Assembly: GCA_964035575.1 (NCBI GenBank)
Contig: OZ037845.1
Coordinates: forward strand, 434,001 to 498,000
Reading direction: 5' to 3'
DNA length: 64,000 bases
DNA from: Rhynchopus sp. YZ270_cl-10
Taxonomy: Eukaryota; Euglenozoa; Diplonemea; Diplonemida; Diplonemidae
Shown: positions 9,754-20,021 of the stretch, one piece after another
Position numbering within the stretch: the stretch's first letter is position 1
Layout: the number at the start of each line of letters is the position of its first letter
Translations under genes and position numbers: made by a program
The notes under the pieces: model-generated
The model's input: the letters and a program-made list of their open reading frames with translations, nothing else
Database searches by the model: none
What the model was told of the DNA's origin: nothing

Positions 9754-12446
9754 AGCGCACTACTCCAACAATTCATCAAAAAGAAGTTTTCAGTACAAAC
9801 CACCCTCTGGGTCAGACAACTGACGCTCCGTGGGGTTATTGAGGCACTGAGGGAGGGGGGGAAAAAAAAGGACAGAAAAGCTTAGATGAACCTAAGCCTC
9901 TCATGCTTAGTCCTTGGTCATAATGTTATCGCACAAAGAAGTACTTTAGTGGAGTGCATTCTTCAGGTGTCTACACTAATACAATTTTTGAAAAAAATTG
10001 AAAAATGGGAAAAAAAACCCCACCATGGGGTGTCATAACGTGCGTCAAAAAGAGGGGTACGGTAACGCCAAAGGAATCACACAGTATCCACAGAAAACGA
10101 GAGTGGCGAAGAAGCCCCTGCGCCTTTCCCCTCTAACCTGCGCCGTCTGAGCATGCAGGTATATTTTGTGTTGCTTTTTTTTGTGCCAAGAATCCCACCC
10201 AAGTTATATGCCTCCAATCACACCGAGGGCGACATTTCCTACACAACAGTTTTACCCAAATTTCCCTTTTGTGTTACAAAGAGACAGCCACCGAAGAGGT
10301 GGGCTGTGTCTCTGTACTCAATATCGCCCGAAGGCGAGGATGAGAAGAATCAAAAGGAGAGAAAAAAAGCGCGAGGAAACATCAAACCGTTGGTTTTCAT
10401 GTTCAATTTCAAAGCACAATGATTGCAAGGATTTTCTTTCATGAATACGGCCCAGCATCAAGTGATGACTAGATCTATGAACGAGTTGGTAGCATTAACA
10501 CTTCTGGGGCACGAGCACAAAAAAAAACATTGTTTCATATACTAACTATTCTACTGAATAGAAGGTATAATAGGGTAAAAAAACAAAAAAAAGACAAAAA
10601 ATGGTTATTGATGCAGGACTCAACTGACCTACATACGATACCAGTCATGGATGAAAACACGCTGCGGCCAACAAAAAAAAGAGAGAGCGAGAGGGGGAAA
10701 AATATATAAGACGAACCTAAGCCTCACGTTCGCTTAGCCACCTTATAACAAGAGCGAAGAATACACGGTGTTCACATAGTAAAGACCAGACAAACAATAA
10801 TTTGACAGTCTGGGGGTGCCCCTTCCTATGGGTAGAAGGCTTGGCCTGTTTGTACTTGGTGTACCGGTCAAACTAGAACATAACATTAAAACAAATTAAC
10901 TATGAGATGAACCTAAGCCCCTCACGCACCTTGAGAGGTCTGCGCCACAAGACGCGTCATCAGAGCTGACAGTAAAATGAGTAAAGGGGCATAAAATAAC
11001 GTGAAGAGCATTTGAAACGACGTTTGCATCTCAAAGAAATACCTGCAAGCCTTGCAGGTTTCAAAACAAAATAAACATTTGCAAGATGACCTGGTAAGTA
11101 CTCTCGTACTTTAGTTACCTTGAACAAACAGTGGTTGAGTTGTTTTGTGTTTACCACAATAGTGGCGGCACCACACCAATCGAGCGACAAGCAAAAGGAT
11201 GAATTGATAAGGAATACTAAACGTCCGCTGCTTGGTATTCTTACTACCCATGAATCCGTTGCTGTGCACATCCCGAAAGCCTATCTATATGTCTGCTGTT
11301 TTAATAACAAAGGGAAGGTTTGAAAGATGAACGTCCCTCCTTCTGTCTCAAGGAGGCTGTAAAAATGAATAGTTGTTGATGCAGGTACCTCCCCGATTGA
11401 CCCACGTACGATGCCAGCCCGGATGAAAGCACGAAGTACCCTGCAACAACATCAAAAGAAAAGTTTCTAAGATGATCCTAAGCCTCTCTGTGTTTAGTCA
11501 CCTTGATCACATTCGTTATCAAATGGCATGTCTGATGAGAGACATATCTAAGCAAGAGTGTTGGGGGGGGAGTTAACACCAGCTACCCCCAAAAAAAAGA
11601 GTAGCTGATGATGAGGGGATTGGTAAAAGCAGAAGTTCGAGCAAACGCGCATATGCCATCCAATGCCATCGCTTTGAGCGACTGTGAGACATCATGATGA
11701 CTCCTTACGTAGTAGGGAGATCTACGCGGACAGTGTAGAGGTGGGGGAGGCAGCATTCTCTACCTGGCTTCTGAAGAAGGATGTCTTCCCTTTGGGGCTA
11801 ACCGCGAGGGCAATGGAGACTCGAGAAGTCATTAACAGGCACCCCTGGATGTGGCAGCTCTCCCGTTCAATAAGCTGGCCTGACTCCAAAAAACAAAGTA
11901 GAAAGATGAGCGTTTACCAAATGAGCAGATCTCCCAAAAAACAATCATTTTTGGGGCTCTTTTTGTTCGTACAAAGCAAGGAGAGAAAGAGTGAAAAGTT
12001 TGATAGGTACACATGCGCTCTGAGGACGCAGGCTGGCAATGAAGAAAAATATAGAAAAAAAAAAAACGAGAAAGTGCAAAATATGTTACATTGGTGGGGG
12101 GGGAGATTTCCTCTGGTGAGAGGGAATCTTCCCATTTACTTGCCTTTTTTTGCATGGTTGTGACGAGCCTCATACAAAACAACCCTCACCATGACGACAC
12201 TACAAGGCGTCCAATGAACAAAATGCACAAAACAAAAGGAGAAAACGGTAACGTACAACGATCCTAAGGAATCAACTCTCTGCCCTTAGCCATCTTGAAG
12301 AAAACGCTGAATTGCTGTTCAGAGAACAAAACGAAGTTTGAACACGAGAAGAAATGCCCCAAATGGGGGCGTAAGTTGTTTATTATTTTTGCAAATGCGA
12401 GCTGCCATCCTTTCTCTTCATTTTGATTTTTTTTGTTATTTTGAAA

Positions 12447-12491
12447 AATTGTTGGATCAGTGTAGTTTGCCTCAGTTGTGCAATCTCCACT
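12447..12491 (+). repeat. R6 dispersed repeat
   Basis: A copy of the R6 family (GTTGGATCAGTGTAG ... CAGTTGTGCAATCTCCACT), immediately left of the first A repeat at 12505. Confidence 0.6.
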
Positions 12492-12504
12492 TTTCCTTTT
12501 TTCC

Positions 12505-12697
12505 CTTTTGTTTTCGTAACGCCAAACTCTTTAACCTTTTGATTGTTTGCTTGAGCTTACCGAATCGCTCAACTGCGATGGGAAGAATCGTGCGTGTTTT
12601 GATCTCGTCACTGGAATTCTTTCAGATGGAATTCGAGATCTGAACCGCTACGATAATTTGAGAAATCCAGAAAGCTTCAGAGATAATGAAATCCCCA
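12505..12697 (+). repeat. Direct repeat A, copy 1
   Basis: 193 bp from CTTTTGTTTTCGTAACGCC to GATAATGAAATCCCCA. By eye it is identical over its full length to 15182-15374. It begins exactly at the point where B copies end, so the A/B border is a real boundary of the repeated unit. It contains no recognised gene. Confidence 0.9.
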
Positions 12698-12730
12698 GGG
12701 TGGGCGCGAAAAACGGAATTCAAATAAGAC

Positions 12731-12845
12731 TTGACTTGAAATACAACAGACCACTCGTGAACAGTGAACCATGGTATGTGACCGGCTGTACCGGGGGGTG
12801 GACTCCAACCATGCAATCCTACAATCCATTTCGTGGTTTACATCT
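12731..12845 (+). repeat. R1 dispersed repeat, full copy
   Basis: A slightly diverged full copy, with GAACAGTGAACCATGGTATG in place of the usual GTACCTTGGTAC stem. The CCGGCTGTACCGG stem and the AACCATGCA...TTTCGTGGTT stem are kept. It lies just inside repeat A copy 1. Confidence 0.75.
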
Positions 12846-12849
12846 GATA

Positions 12850-14331
12850 TGTACTACATCGGCTTCCACTCATCAGCCAGATGAACGTATAAAATGACGA
12901 AGCCGGTAAGCCACGAAACGAGGCATCTAGCATCCTGACATATTGAATGCCTCGACGGCCCTAATCCGTTTGAGCGCAGTCGGGGGGGGGGGGGCATCCG
13001 TGGGAATGTCTTGCAGAGGTCACTTCACTGCTCCGGAGCAGGAAGACGTCTGCCAGTGCATAGCGGAACACGGAGTCGTGAAGAGATGGATTTCGATCTC
13101 TCCGTAAAGAAAAATCTTGTGTCACGCACAGCAGAAAAGAAACGGAGCCCGACGAAGTTCTAGCAGCGAACGCAGCTCTCATTTAAGCGACCACGCGACC
13201 GAGGGGAATGCTGAAGAGCGGGGCCTTCTACCCAGAGAAAGCACTCTACAGCTAGCCTCTGGCCGGCCTGCATTAGGACACTCTTACCTTTCCGGTTGAT
13301 CTTAACCGCAGGGATTATGATGACAACCTCTTAGAAGAAGCCTCATCACTCCCTCTTGTCCGTGCAGACTGGATTCGCTCACACCCCATAGCTTCGGGTC
13401 TGCGGGTCCTTCTAAACAACTCAGTATTCCTCCTTTGGGTCTTTCTCGCAAAGCATTGGAATGAGCCACAATGGAATGCACCGTATGGGTTACTACCGGT
13501 TGGAGTGTTTTAGCGAAGGCCACTGAACTCTGGAGTATAAAGGAGCTATGAAGAACTGCGGTCATGGCAAACTTAGTCAGGGTCGCGGTCCTGTATAAAG
13601 GGGTTCTTGCCTGCCGGCATCAGCGGAACCACAAGCACAGTAGGAATGACGTGCCTCTCAAGACGTGATGTAGAAAGAAAGTGGTTCGTTTTCTTAGAGA
13701 CCTTACCAAAGGCAAGTAAACACGACGCATGCGACAGCAACATAGACCTTTGCCCATCTGCGCCTTCTTTTCAACTAAGCCGCCATCACCTAGCGCCTTC
13801 GCCATACTGCTAAGCTACTCAAGAACAAGAACGCAGTGCTCAGACGATACCTATCCAAACCCTCTGGCGATACCTTGCCTCTGCACTTCGTAGGTGTGGT
13901 CGGTCAGCAACTAGCAGTCACGCATCTCGGGGAGGAGTGCAAGCCGACCATCAGTGATCAGCCAGTGCACATAGCCTCGAAGTAGCGCATCACCTCCAGG
14001 TAGATCGTGGTAAGGACCGCCTGCTCCTGTGGCGGCAGTGATGTGGACTGCGCAAAACCCGACTGCCACACATTCACGAGCTGTGGAAGAAGAGGTGTCG
14101 GCATCTTATCCGTGCACCCTAGATGAACGCGCCACCCTACAGTAGGGACGAATGTGAAGTGAAGCTGTGGCCAGAAAGTTGTGTGACGTTGACAGAGAAG
14201 ACGTGGAGAAGCGCTGCAACAGGGCACAGGCGGCGTGCATGACTGAGGCGTCCTGAGAGAAGGATTGATATTGCAAGCCTTTGATCGGATGGCAAACGTT
14301 CTCTTCTTACACACACAGTACGAAAAACACC

Positions 14332-14362
<31 letters not shown>

Positions 14363-15020
14363 TCCTACAGCGACGGGTAGAATCTTGCACCCAGGGATCA
14401 GCCTCACCACGAGACGTCCATTGCTAGGCTGTGTCGTTTGGGTAGGCACATGGAGAAGGAGGGCTTACGCAGGTTGGTACATGGTCCAGCTAAACACCCG
14501 CACAGCGTCCAAACTCAGCGAAGACTGCGGAGTATACCGTCAGCACCTGCGCTGACGACCAGCCGTACACGAGGATGGACAGCGTGGTGTTCATCATCAC
14601 TATGAATACGCCCAGTGCAAACGACCTCTACGGCGCCGAGCGGGGGTCTCCGTCCCGACTGTCTGGCACCCGTCCCGCAGGTCATCTTAAGCAGTGTAGG
14701 CCAGGTGCGAGGATGGAAGCCAGCGTTGCCGTCAAGGTATATAACGAGCGTTGACCACCCACAAGATCACTATGAAGTGCAGGAGGAAGCGGTGAGGTGC
14801 ATGGAGGGCAGATGAAGAGAGGGCAGACATAACGACCTAGTCAGGGAGGGTGTGCCCAGCAACTAAGGGAATAACGACGGTGTCCGTCATTCCCAAGACA
14901 GTGTCGCAGGCCGAAGCTACAAGGCCTTGGTGTCATTGCGTGACTGCCCCACGAGGGCTGCAAGGATAAACGTGAACCACGATACCGTAGAGAGTTACTC
15001 AGGAGCGGGTGGGTGGGAGA
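12850..15020 (-). pseudogene. Decayed coding-like DNA, body 1
   Basis: Unlike its surroundings this stretch is free of homopolymer runs and clearly GC-richer, like the exons of this genome. Short open pieces occur in several minus-strand frames, for example around 13960-14200 (VGWRVHLGCTDKMPTPLLPQ), but no continuous gene can be read. I do not recognise the family. A (CAG)10 microsatellite lies at 14332-14361. A captured or dead host gene is the simplest reading; a non-coding element of high GC is the alternative. Confidence 0.4.
14332..14361 (+). repeat. (CAG)10 microsatellite
   Basis: Ten uninterrupted GCA/CAG units within body 1 of the composite element. Confidence 0.9.
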
Positions 15021-15186
15021 AAATTTTAATGTCATGGTCACGTTTGCATAACATCAGAAATCATATCGCATGATTTTGGAATCGGTTGCAGAAATCATCT
15101 CTCATGATTTCTGAATCGGTTGCAGAGTTGGCTAGCCGAAAACAAAAAGGCTGATATTTGGTTGCACAAAATATAATCCTTCTTTT
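15021..15186 (+). repeat. Direct repeat B, copy 1
   Basis: 166 bp, identical by eye to 19124-19289. It includes two tandem 34-bp units (CAGAAATCAT...GAATCGGTTG), each able to form a hairpin between CAGAAATCAT and ATGATTT(C/T)(T/G)G. The end ATATAATCCTTCTTTT runs directly into repeat A copy 2. Confidence 0.9.
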
Positions 15187-15374
15187 GTTTTCGTAACGCC
15201 AAACTCTTTAACCTTTTGATTGTTTGCTTGAGCTTACCGAATCGCTCAACTGCGATGGGAAGAATCGTGCGTGTTTTGATCTCGTCACTGGAATTCTTTC
15301 AGATGGAATTCGAGATCTGAACCGCTACGATAATTTGAGAAATCCAGAAAGCTTCAGAGATAATGAAATCCCCA
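15182..15374 (+). repeat. Direct repeat A, copy 2
   Basis: 193 bp identical to 12505-12697, fused to the right end of repeat B copy 1. A 50-codon open frame starting with a non-ATG codon is conserved in both copies only because the DNA is identical; nothing recognisable is encoded. Confidence 0.9.
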
Positions 15375-16440
15375 ACGCAGATCTCTGGCTTTCATATCCC
15401 AACGCAGGTGAGGAGTTCATCGGGATGAAGAAGGACGAGAACGACGGAACCATGATGTCAGGGAGAGCTCTGCGCGGCAAGGGTTCGTGTCATACTTAAC
15501 GTTGAAGTCTAGCGTATCGCACACAAGCTCATGCAGCTGTACGACGCGTCGAGCCACACCCAATATCACACGTACAGCCAGCCACCACCGCCGACGCCCA
15601 CATTGATAGTCGTCGTTGAACACACCACCAGCTTCCCAGACCTGCCGCTCGGCACGCAGAAGGCATTCGGCACAGAAGGATTCTCGCCCAGCATCAGATT
15701 CATGGAGTGCCCTCCACCGGCTCACAAGCGACCACAGCCACATCACCGTTGTAGGCCCGGAAAGTGCGGAAGTCCAAGCGGTGCACCACAGTCCCAAACA
15801 CAGACACGACATCGGTACACGGTCTCAGCTTAGTGTCGTTAAACATGCCAGAGTAATTCGATGTCCAGACATTGTGACACAGAGGTACCCACCACATCGG
15901 CCAGAACAGCACGCGTCGCTGCCAAGGTCCGTGCTGCCTCCATCCGTAGTCAGGATCGCTCTGGCGGGTCGTCTGGAGGATGATATGAAACAGCCACGGC
16001 CTGGAGTGTCGTGTGTCCACCTTGCAAGGTGGCTGGTCACGCGCCAGTCGATGTTCCATACACCACTCTAGGCTGACGCAGTCACTGGCGGCGGAGCGAC
16101 ATAACCCAGCGGCACTGCAGGTCGTGCACGCCTACGGCATCGTCGTGGTGCTCGTCGCACGAGGTACAGAGAAGATGAAGTCGTAGCTGGGGAAGTAGCA
16201 CTCGGTCGCAGACGCAGTCTTGCTGGTCCCAGGGGCGGACGCCGTGCCCACATTATCACGCAGCCTGGGTCGCGGGCGGTGGCGCATAAGGTCGACGCTG
16301 TAGGGACCCCACCACGTCCGTGGGTACGAAGATGGTCCGCGAGAGCGGGACGACAAACCAATCACACTTGAAAAAGAGTAACGCCGGACATCGCAGGAGG
16401 AGAAAGACTGAACCGACAACGTTGCGAGACCCGCAAACCC
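15375..16440 (-). pseudogene. Decayed coding-like DNA, body 2
   Basis: GC-rich, homopolymer-free DNA with protein-like stretches scattered over different minus-strand frames, such as FFKCDWFVVPLSRTIFVPTD near 16370, SATECYFPSYDFIFSVPRA near 16190 and WTSNYSGMFNDTKLRPCTDV near 15830. Together they suggest a former multi-domain host protein. No family is recognised. Whether body 1 holds a part of the same gene cannot be told by eye. Confidence 0.4.
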
Positions 16441-17249
16441 GCAAAGCCTCTATTCATACATCAGGCATGTAGGTATAGAAGTCATGTATACCCTGATGGA
16501 CAGGCAGGGAATGCGCAAGGGGGGCCTTGCAAAATTGAATGTGCTGTTGGAGAACTTTTCGAGACACTGCAGCACTGTGTGGATTAGATTGAGGTTGCTG
16601 CTGGGGTATTGTACTCGGCGCAACAGTTTTCTCATGACAGCCAGGGACAGAATAACAGGAACGTCCGTCCATGCATCTCAGAGAAATCAAAACTGTACAA
16701 AAGGGGGCGCTCCACACCAGGAGTGTTTCCGACAGCTCCAAGAAGGAAGAGTACCTTGTTACAAACAACCAAGACAACCTCGCAGGTCAGAGTTCCTATC
16801 ACACGCAGGCAGCCATGCGAATAGATTCACTCTAATTTGATACTCAAAACCACCCAGCACACTCTCGGGTCGGTCAGAGCTCTACTCACACGCAGACATT
16901 GAAAACCGAGAGGAGGAGTCTGCAGACACCACACACAAGCTGTCCACAAACCAATCCAACAGCACTGCATGACTGTGATAAACGTGACGTGAAATACAAA
17001 GCCCTCCCGTGGCAGTGTACCACTACACATCATAAGAGGAACGCACTCCTCCCGTACATCTCCACCTTCGACACAAGATAACACATCACACATATACCAC
17101 AGACCCGACAGACGTAACAGAGACTGGAGAGAAAGAGGCGAACAAGATGAGGCATGAAAGGAAGGGGAACGAAGAAGAGGAAGGACGCTACCTTAAACCA
17201 AGCAGATAGGAAGCTAGCACCACATCACTGAGACACGAGTAAGTCGGAT
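16441..17249. other. Gene-free part of body 2
   Basis: No gene is seen. Diverged repeat traces are present, among them an R1 5' part at about 16990-17025 (GAAATACAAAGCCCTCCCGTG). Confidence 0.45.
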
Positions 17250-17795
17250 GAGCCAGGACTCTCACGCTTGGTCAGCATCAACAGTAAGTAACAGTACTAG
17301 CGTCTGAGGGAAAAGACTCAAGACACACTACCACAAACCACTGAGACAGATCAGTCTGAGTTAGAGAACGGCTTGCAAGGCAAACCCAGCCTCACGTGCA
17401 AAGTCGCCTTTAAGCTCAGCGAAAGGTACAACTTCATACAGACAGACAGACCATTGTGTGGAGGTGACTGATTCCCAAACCAGCCATGCAGCAGTGCACA
17501 GGTAAGGGTGCTCTAGTCAACACAGGGAGTCAGACCACAGTGAGGAAAACCTGAAGACAAAATCTTATAAACCACTGAAACAGCACTGATTGATAAAGAG
17601 AAAATATTGAAAAGGCAAAAGCCAGACTCTCGTGCCTAGACACCTTCAAAAAAATTAAGTGAGAGCTCCCAAACAGACACCTGAGGAAAAACCGAGGTCT
17701 CACTATCACACACCACTGCAACAGCACAGTATGAGATTAGAGAAAAGAGTGTAAGATAGAGCCAAGCCTCTCGTGCTTAGTCATCCTTAAAATGA
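17250..17795 (+). repeat. Degenerate tandem array containing R2-like hairpins
   Basis: Diverged R2 copies recur at about 17250, 17385, 17620 and 17755. Between them lies a shared spacer (AACCACTG(A/C)(G/A)ACAG ... GAGGAAAA...CTGAAGAC). Spacing alternates near 135 and 235 bp, so this is a worn tandem array of a unit that includes an R2 hairpin. Confidence 0.45.
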
Positions 17796-18009
17796 GAATT
17801 CACACAGCTAGTCTTACCTCCCAAGGCGTCCGCACAGGCAGAAAACGCACAAACAACAATAAAAGCTTATCACATGCTGCCGGAGCACACTGAGTTCCAC
17901 ACCTGCGACATGGGTGGCACTATGCTGCCTGACTGCTCCCTTGGCACACCACTTCAGTACTGCAACACCCAGACAGTCATGCGAACAGAGAGGAAGTGTC
18001 TGAAAACCC

Positions 18010-18622
18010 AGGCAGACCTAGTGCAAGAGTGGTTAGTTATAGCAGTAGCAGTAGCAGTAGCAGTAGTCATCCAGTGATCTAAACCAGATGCTCACTCAGG
18101 CAGACCTAGTGCAAGAGTGGTTATTGTAGCAGTAGCAGTAGCAGTAGTCATCCGGTGATCTAAACCAGGCTCACTCAGGCAGACCTAGTGCAAGAGTGGT
18201 TATTGTAGCAGTAGCAGTAGCAGTAGTCATCCGGTGATCTAAACCAGGCTCACTCAGGCAGACCTAGTGCAAGAGTGGCTATTGTAACAGTAGCAGTAGC
18301 AGTAGTCATCCAGTGATCTAAACCAGATGCTCACTCAGGCAGACCTAGTGCAAGAGTGGTTATTTGTAGCAGTAGCGGTAGCAATAGTCATCCAGTGATC
18401 TAAACCAGGCTCACTCAGGCAGACCTAGTGCAAGAGTGGTTATTTGTAGCAGTAGCGGTAGCAATAGTCATCCAGTGATCTAAACCAGGCTCACTCAGGC
18501 AGACCTAGTGCAAGAGTGGTTATTGTAGCAGTAGCAGTAGCAGTAGTCATCCAGTGATCTAAACCAGATGCTCACTCAGGCAGACCTAGTGCAAGAGTGG
18601 TTATTTGTAGCAGTAGAAGAAT
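18010..18622 (+). repeat. 80-bp minisatellite, eight units
   Basis: The motif CAGGCAGACCTAGTGCAAGAG recurs at about 18010, 18097, 18176, 18257, 18337, 18417, 18497 and 18578, a period of 79-87 bp. Each unit carries a nested (GTAGCA)n run of two to four copies, followed by GTCATCC(A/G)GTGATCTAAACCAG. Unit-to-unit differences are mainly in the nested run and an ATG/G variant after CCAG. Confidence 0.9.
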
Positions 18623-18686
18623 GGGTCAGAGTACTTGTGTATATAGCCATACGTATAAACAATTCAAGATCTAAAAGTGAAGTTAA

Positions 18687-18780
18687 TGATGCAGACACCT
18701 CCCGCTGACCCACGTACGATGCCAGCACGATGAAAGCACAAGTACCTATCCAAAGATGAACCCAAGCCTCGTGGGCTTAT
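18687..18780 (+). repeat. R3 copy followed by R2 hairpin
   Basis: R3 (GATGCAGACACCTCC ... GATGAAAGCACAAGTACC) at 18687-18748 and an R2 hairpin (GATGAACCCAAGCCTCGTGG) directly after it. Confidence 0.65.
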
Positions 18781-19123
18781 TCAGCCACACAAAAGAGTGC
18801 ACGCGGATAACACAAAACAGACGGACGAAACAGACACCAGCGTGAACAGGACGAACAGGACGGGGCGAGGGAAGCCCAACCGGGAAACAAGAGGGGAGGC
18901 TTTCTTTTTCTCTGAGGGAGATGGGAGGGGAGAGGGGGGGGTTGGCTAGTCTCTACCACCTAGGGCAAAACCGTATGGACACAATAAGTAGAATCAGAGT
19001 TCAAGAAGCGAGCTACCGTCAAGTCGTAGCATCGTTAAGCGATCAAGTGAACAGAGATTCTTTAGTGTCACGTTCGCGATTTACACAACCTTGAAAACCA
19101 TACCGATGATTTCCTAATTGTAG

Positions 19124-19289
19124 AAATTTTAATGTCATGGTCACGTTTGCATAACATCAGAAATCATATCGCATGATTTTGGAATCGGTTGCAGAAATCA
19201 TCTCTCATGATTTCTGAATCGGTTGCAGAGTTGGCTAGCCGAAAACAAAAAGGCTGATATTTGGTTGCACAAAATATAATCCTTCTTTT
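19124..19289 (+). repeat. Direct repeat B, copy 2
   Basis: 166 bp identical to 15021-15186. It ends in a T-run where copy 1 continues into repeat A, marking the right border of the composite element. Confidence 0.9.

Positions 19290-20021
<732 letters not shown>

Larger units (their letters stand above)
8091..12504. other. 4.4-kb gene-free region dense in dispersed repeats
   Basis: No complete gene is seen. In order on the plus strand: R2 (8575-8613), S1 structured repeat (8776-8899), R1 5' part (9044-9083), R5 (9160-9215), R6 in reverse with an element inside it (9613-9790), R2 (9886-9915), R5 reverse (9940-9992), R7 (10531-10570), R3 (10602-10665), R2 (10709-10745 and 10903-10935), R3 (11369-11441), R2 (11471-11505 and 12252-12297) and R6 (12447-12491). 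About 240 bp at 11640-11880 lack homopolymers and stay open on the plus strand (YADSVEVGEAAFSTWLLKK), a possible gene remnant I cannot identify. Confidence 0.55.
12505..19289. mobile_element. Composite element with A-body-BA-body-B repeats
   Basis: Two identical repeat pairs frame this region: A at 12505-12697 and 15182-15374, B at 15021-15186 and 19124-19289. The B end and A start overlap by 5 bp (CTTTT) in the centre. The order A-body-BA-body-B fits either two tandem copies of an element with left end A and right end B, or split direct repeats of the kind known in DIRS/PAT-type elements. I recognise no transposase, recombinase or reverse transcriptase. Body 1 starts with a full R1 copy, then decayed GC-richer DNA. 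Body 2 holds more of that DNA, then diverged tandem repeats. Identity of the repeats implies recent formation, while the bodies look old. Confidence 0.5.

Noticed and set aside
11684-12163. 159-residue plus-strand open frame
   Set aside because: Only the first 60 codons look coding-like and then it runs into repeats and A-runs; noted as a possible remnant but not called as a gene.
13285-13320. CCGGTTGATC resembling the start of SSU rRNA
   Set aside because: Only about ten bases match and the following bases do not fit the SSU 5' end.
18010-18622. CRISPR-like spaced repeats
   Set aside because: The intervals between repeats are not unique spacers but part of the same 80-bp unit; this is a minisatellite in a eukaryote.
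12505-19289. LTR retrotransposon
   Set aside because: The repeats are not arranged as two equal terminal LTRs and no reverse transcriptase, integrase or capsid-like sequence is recognised.
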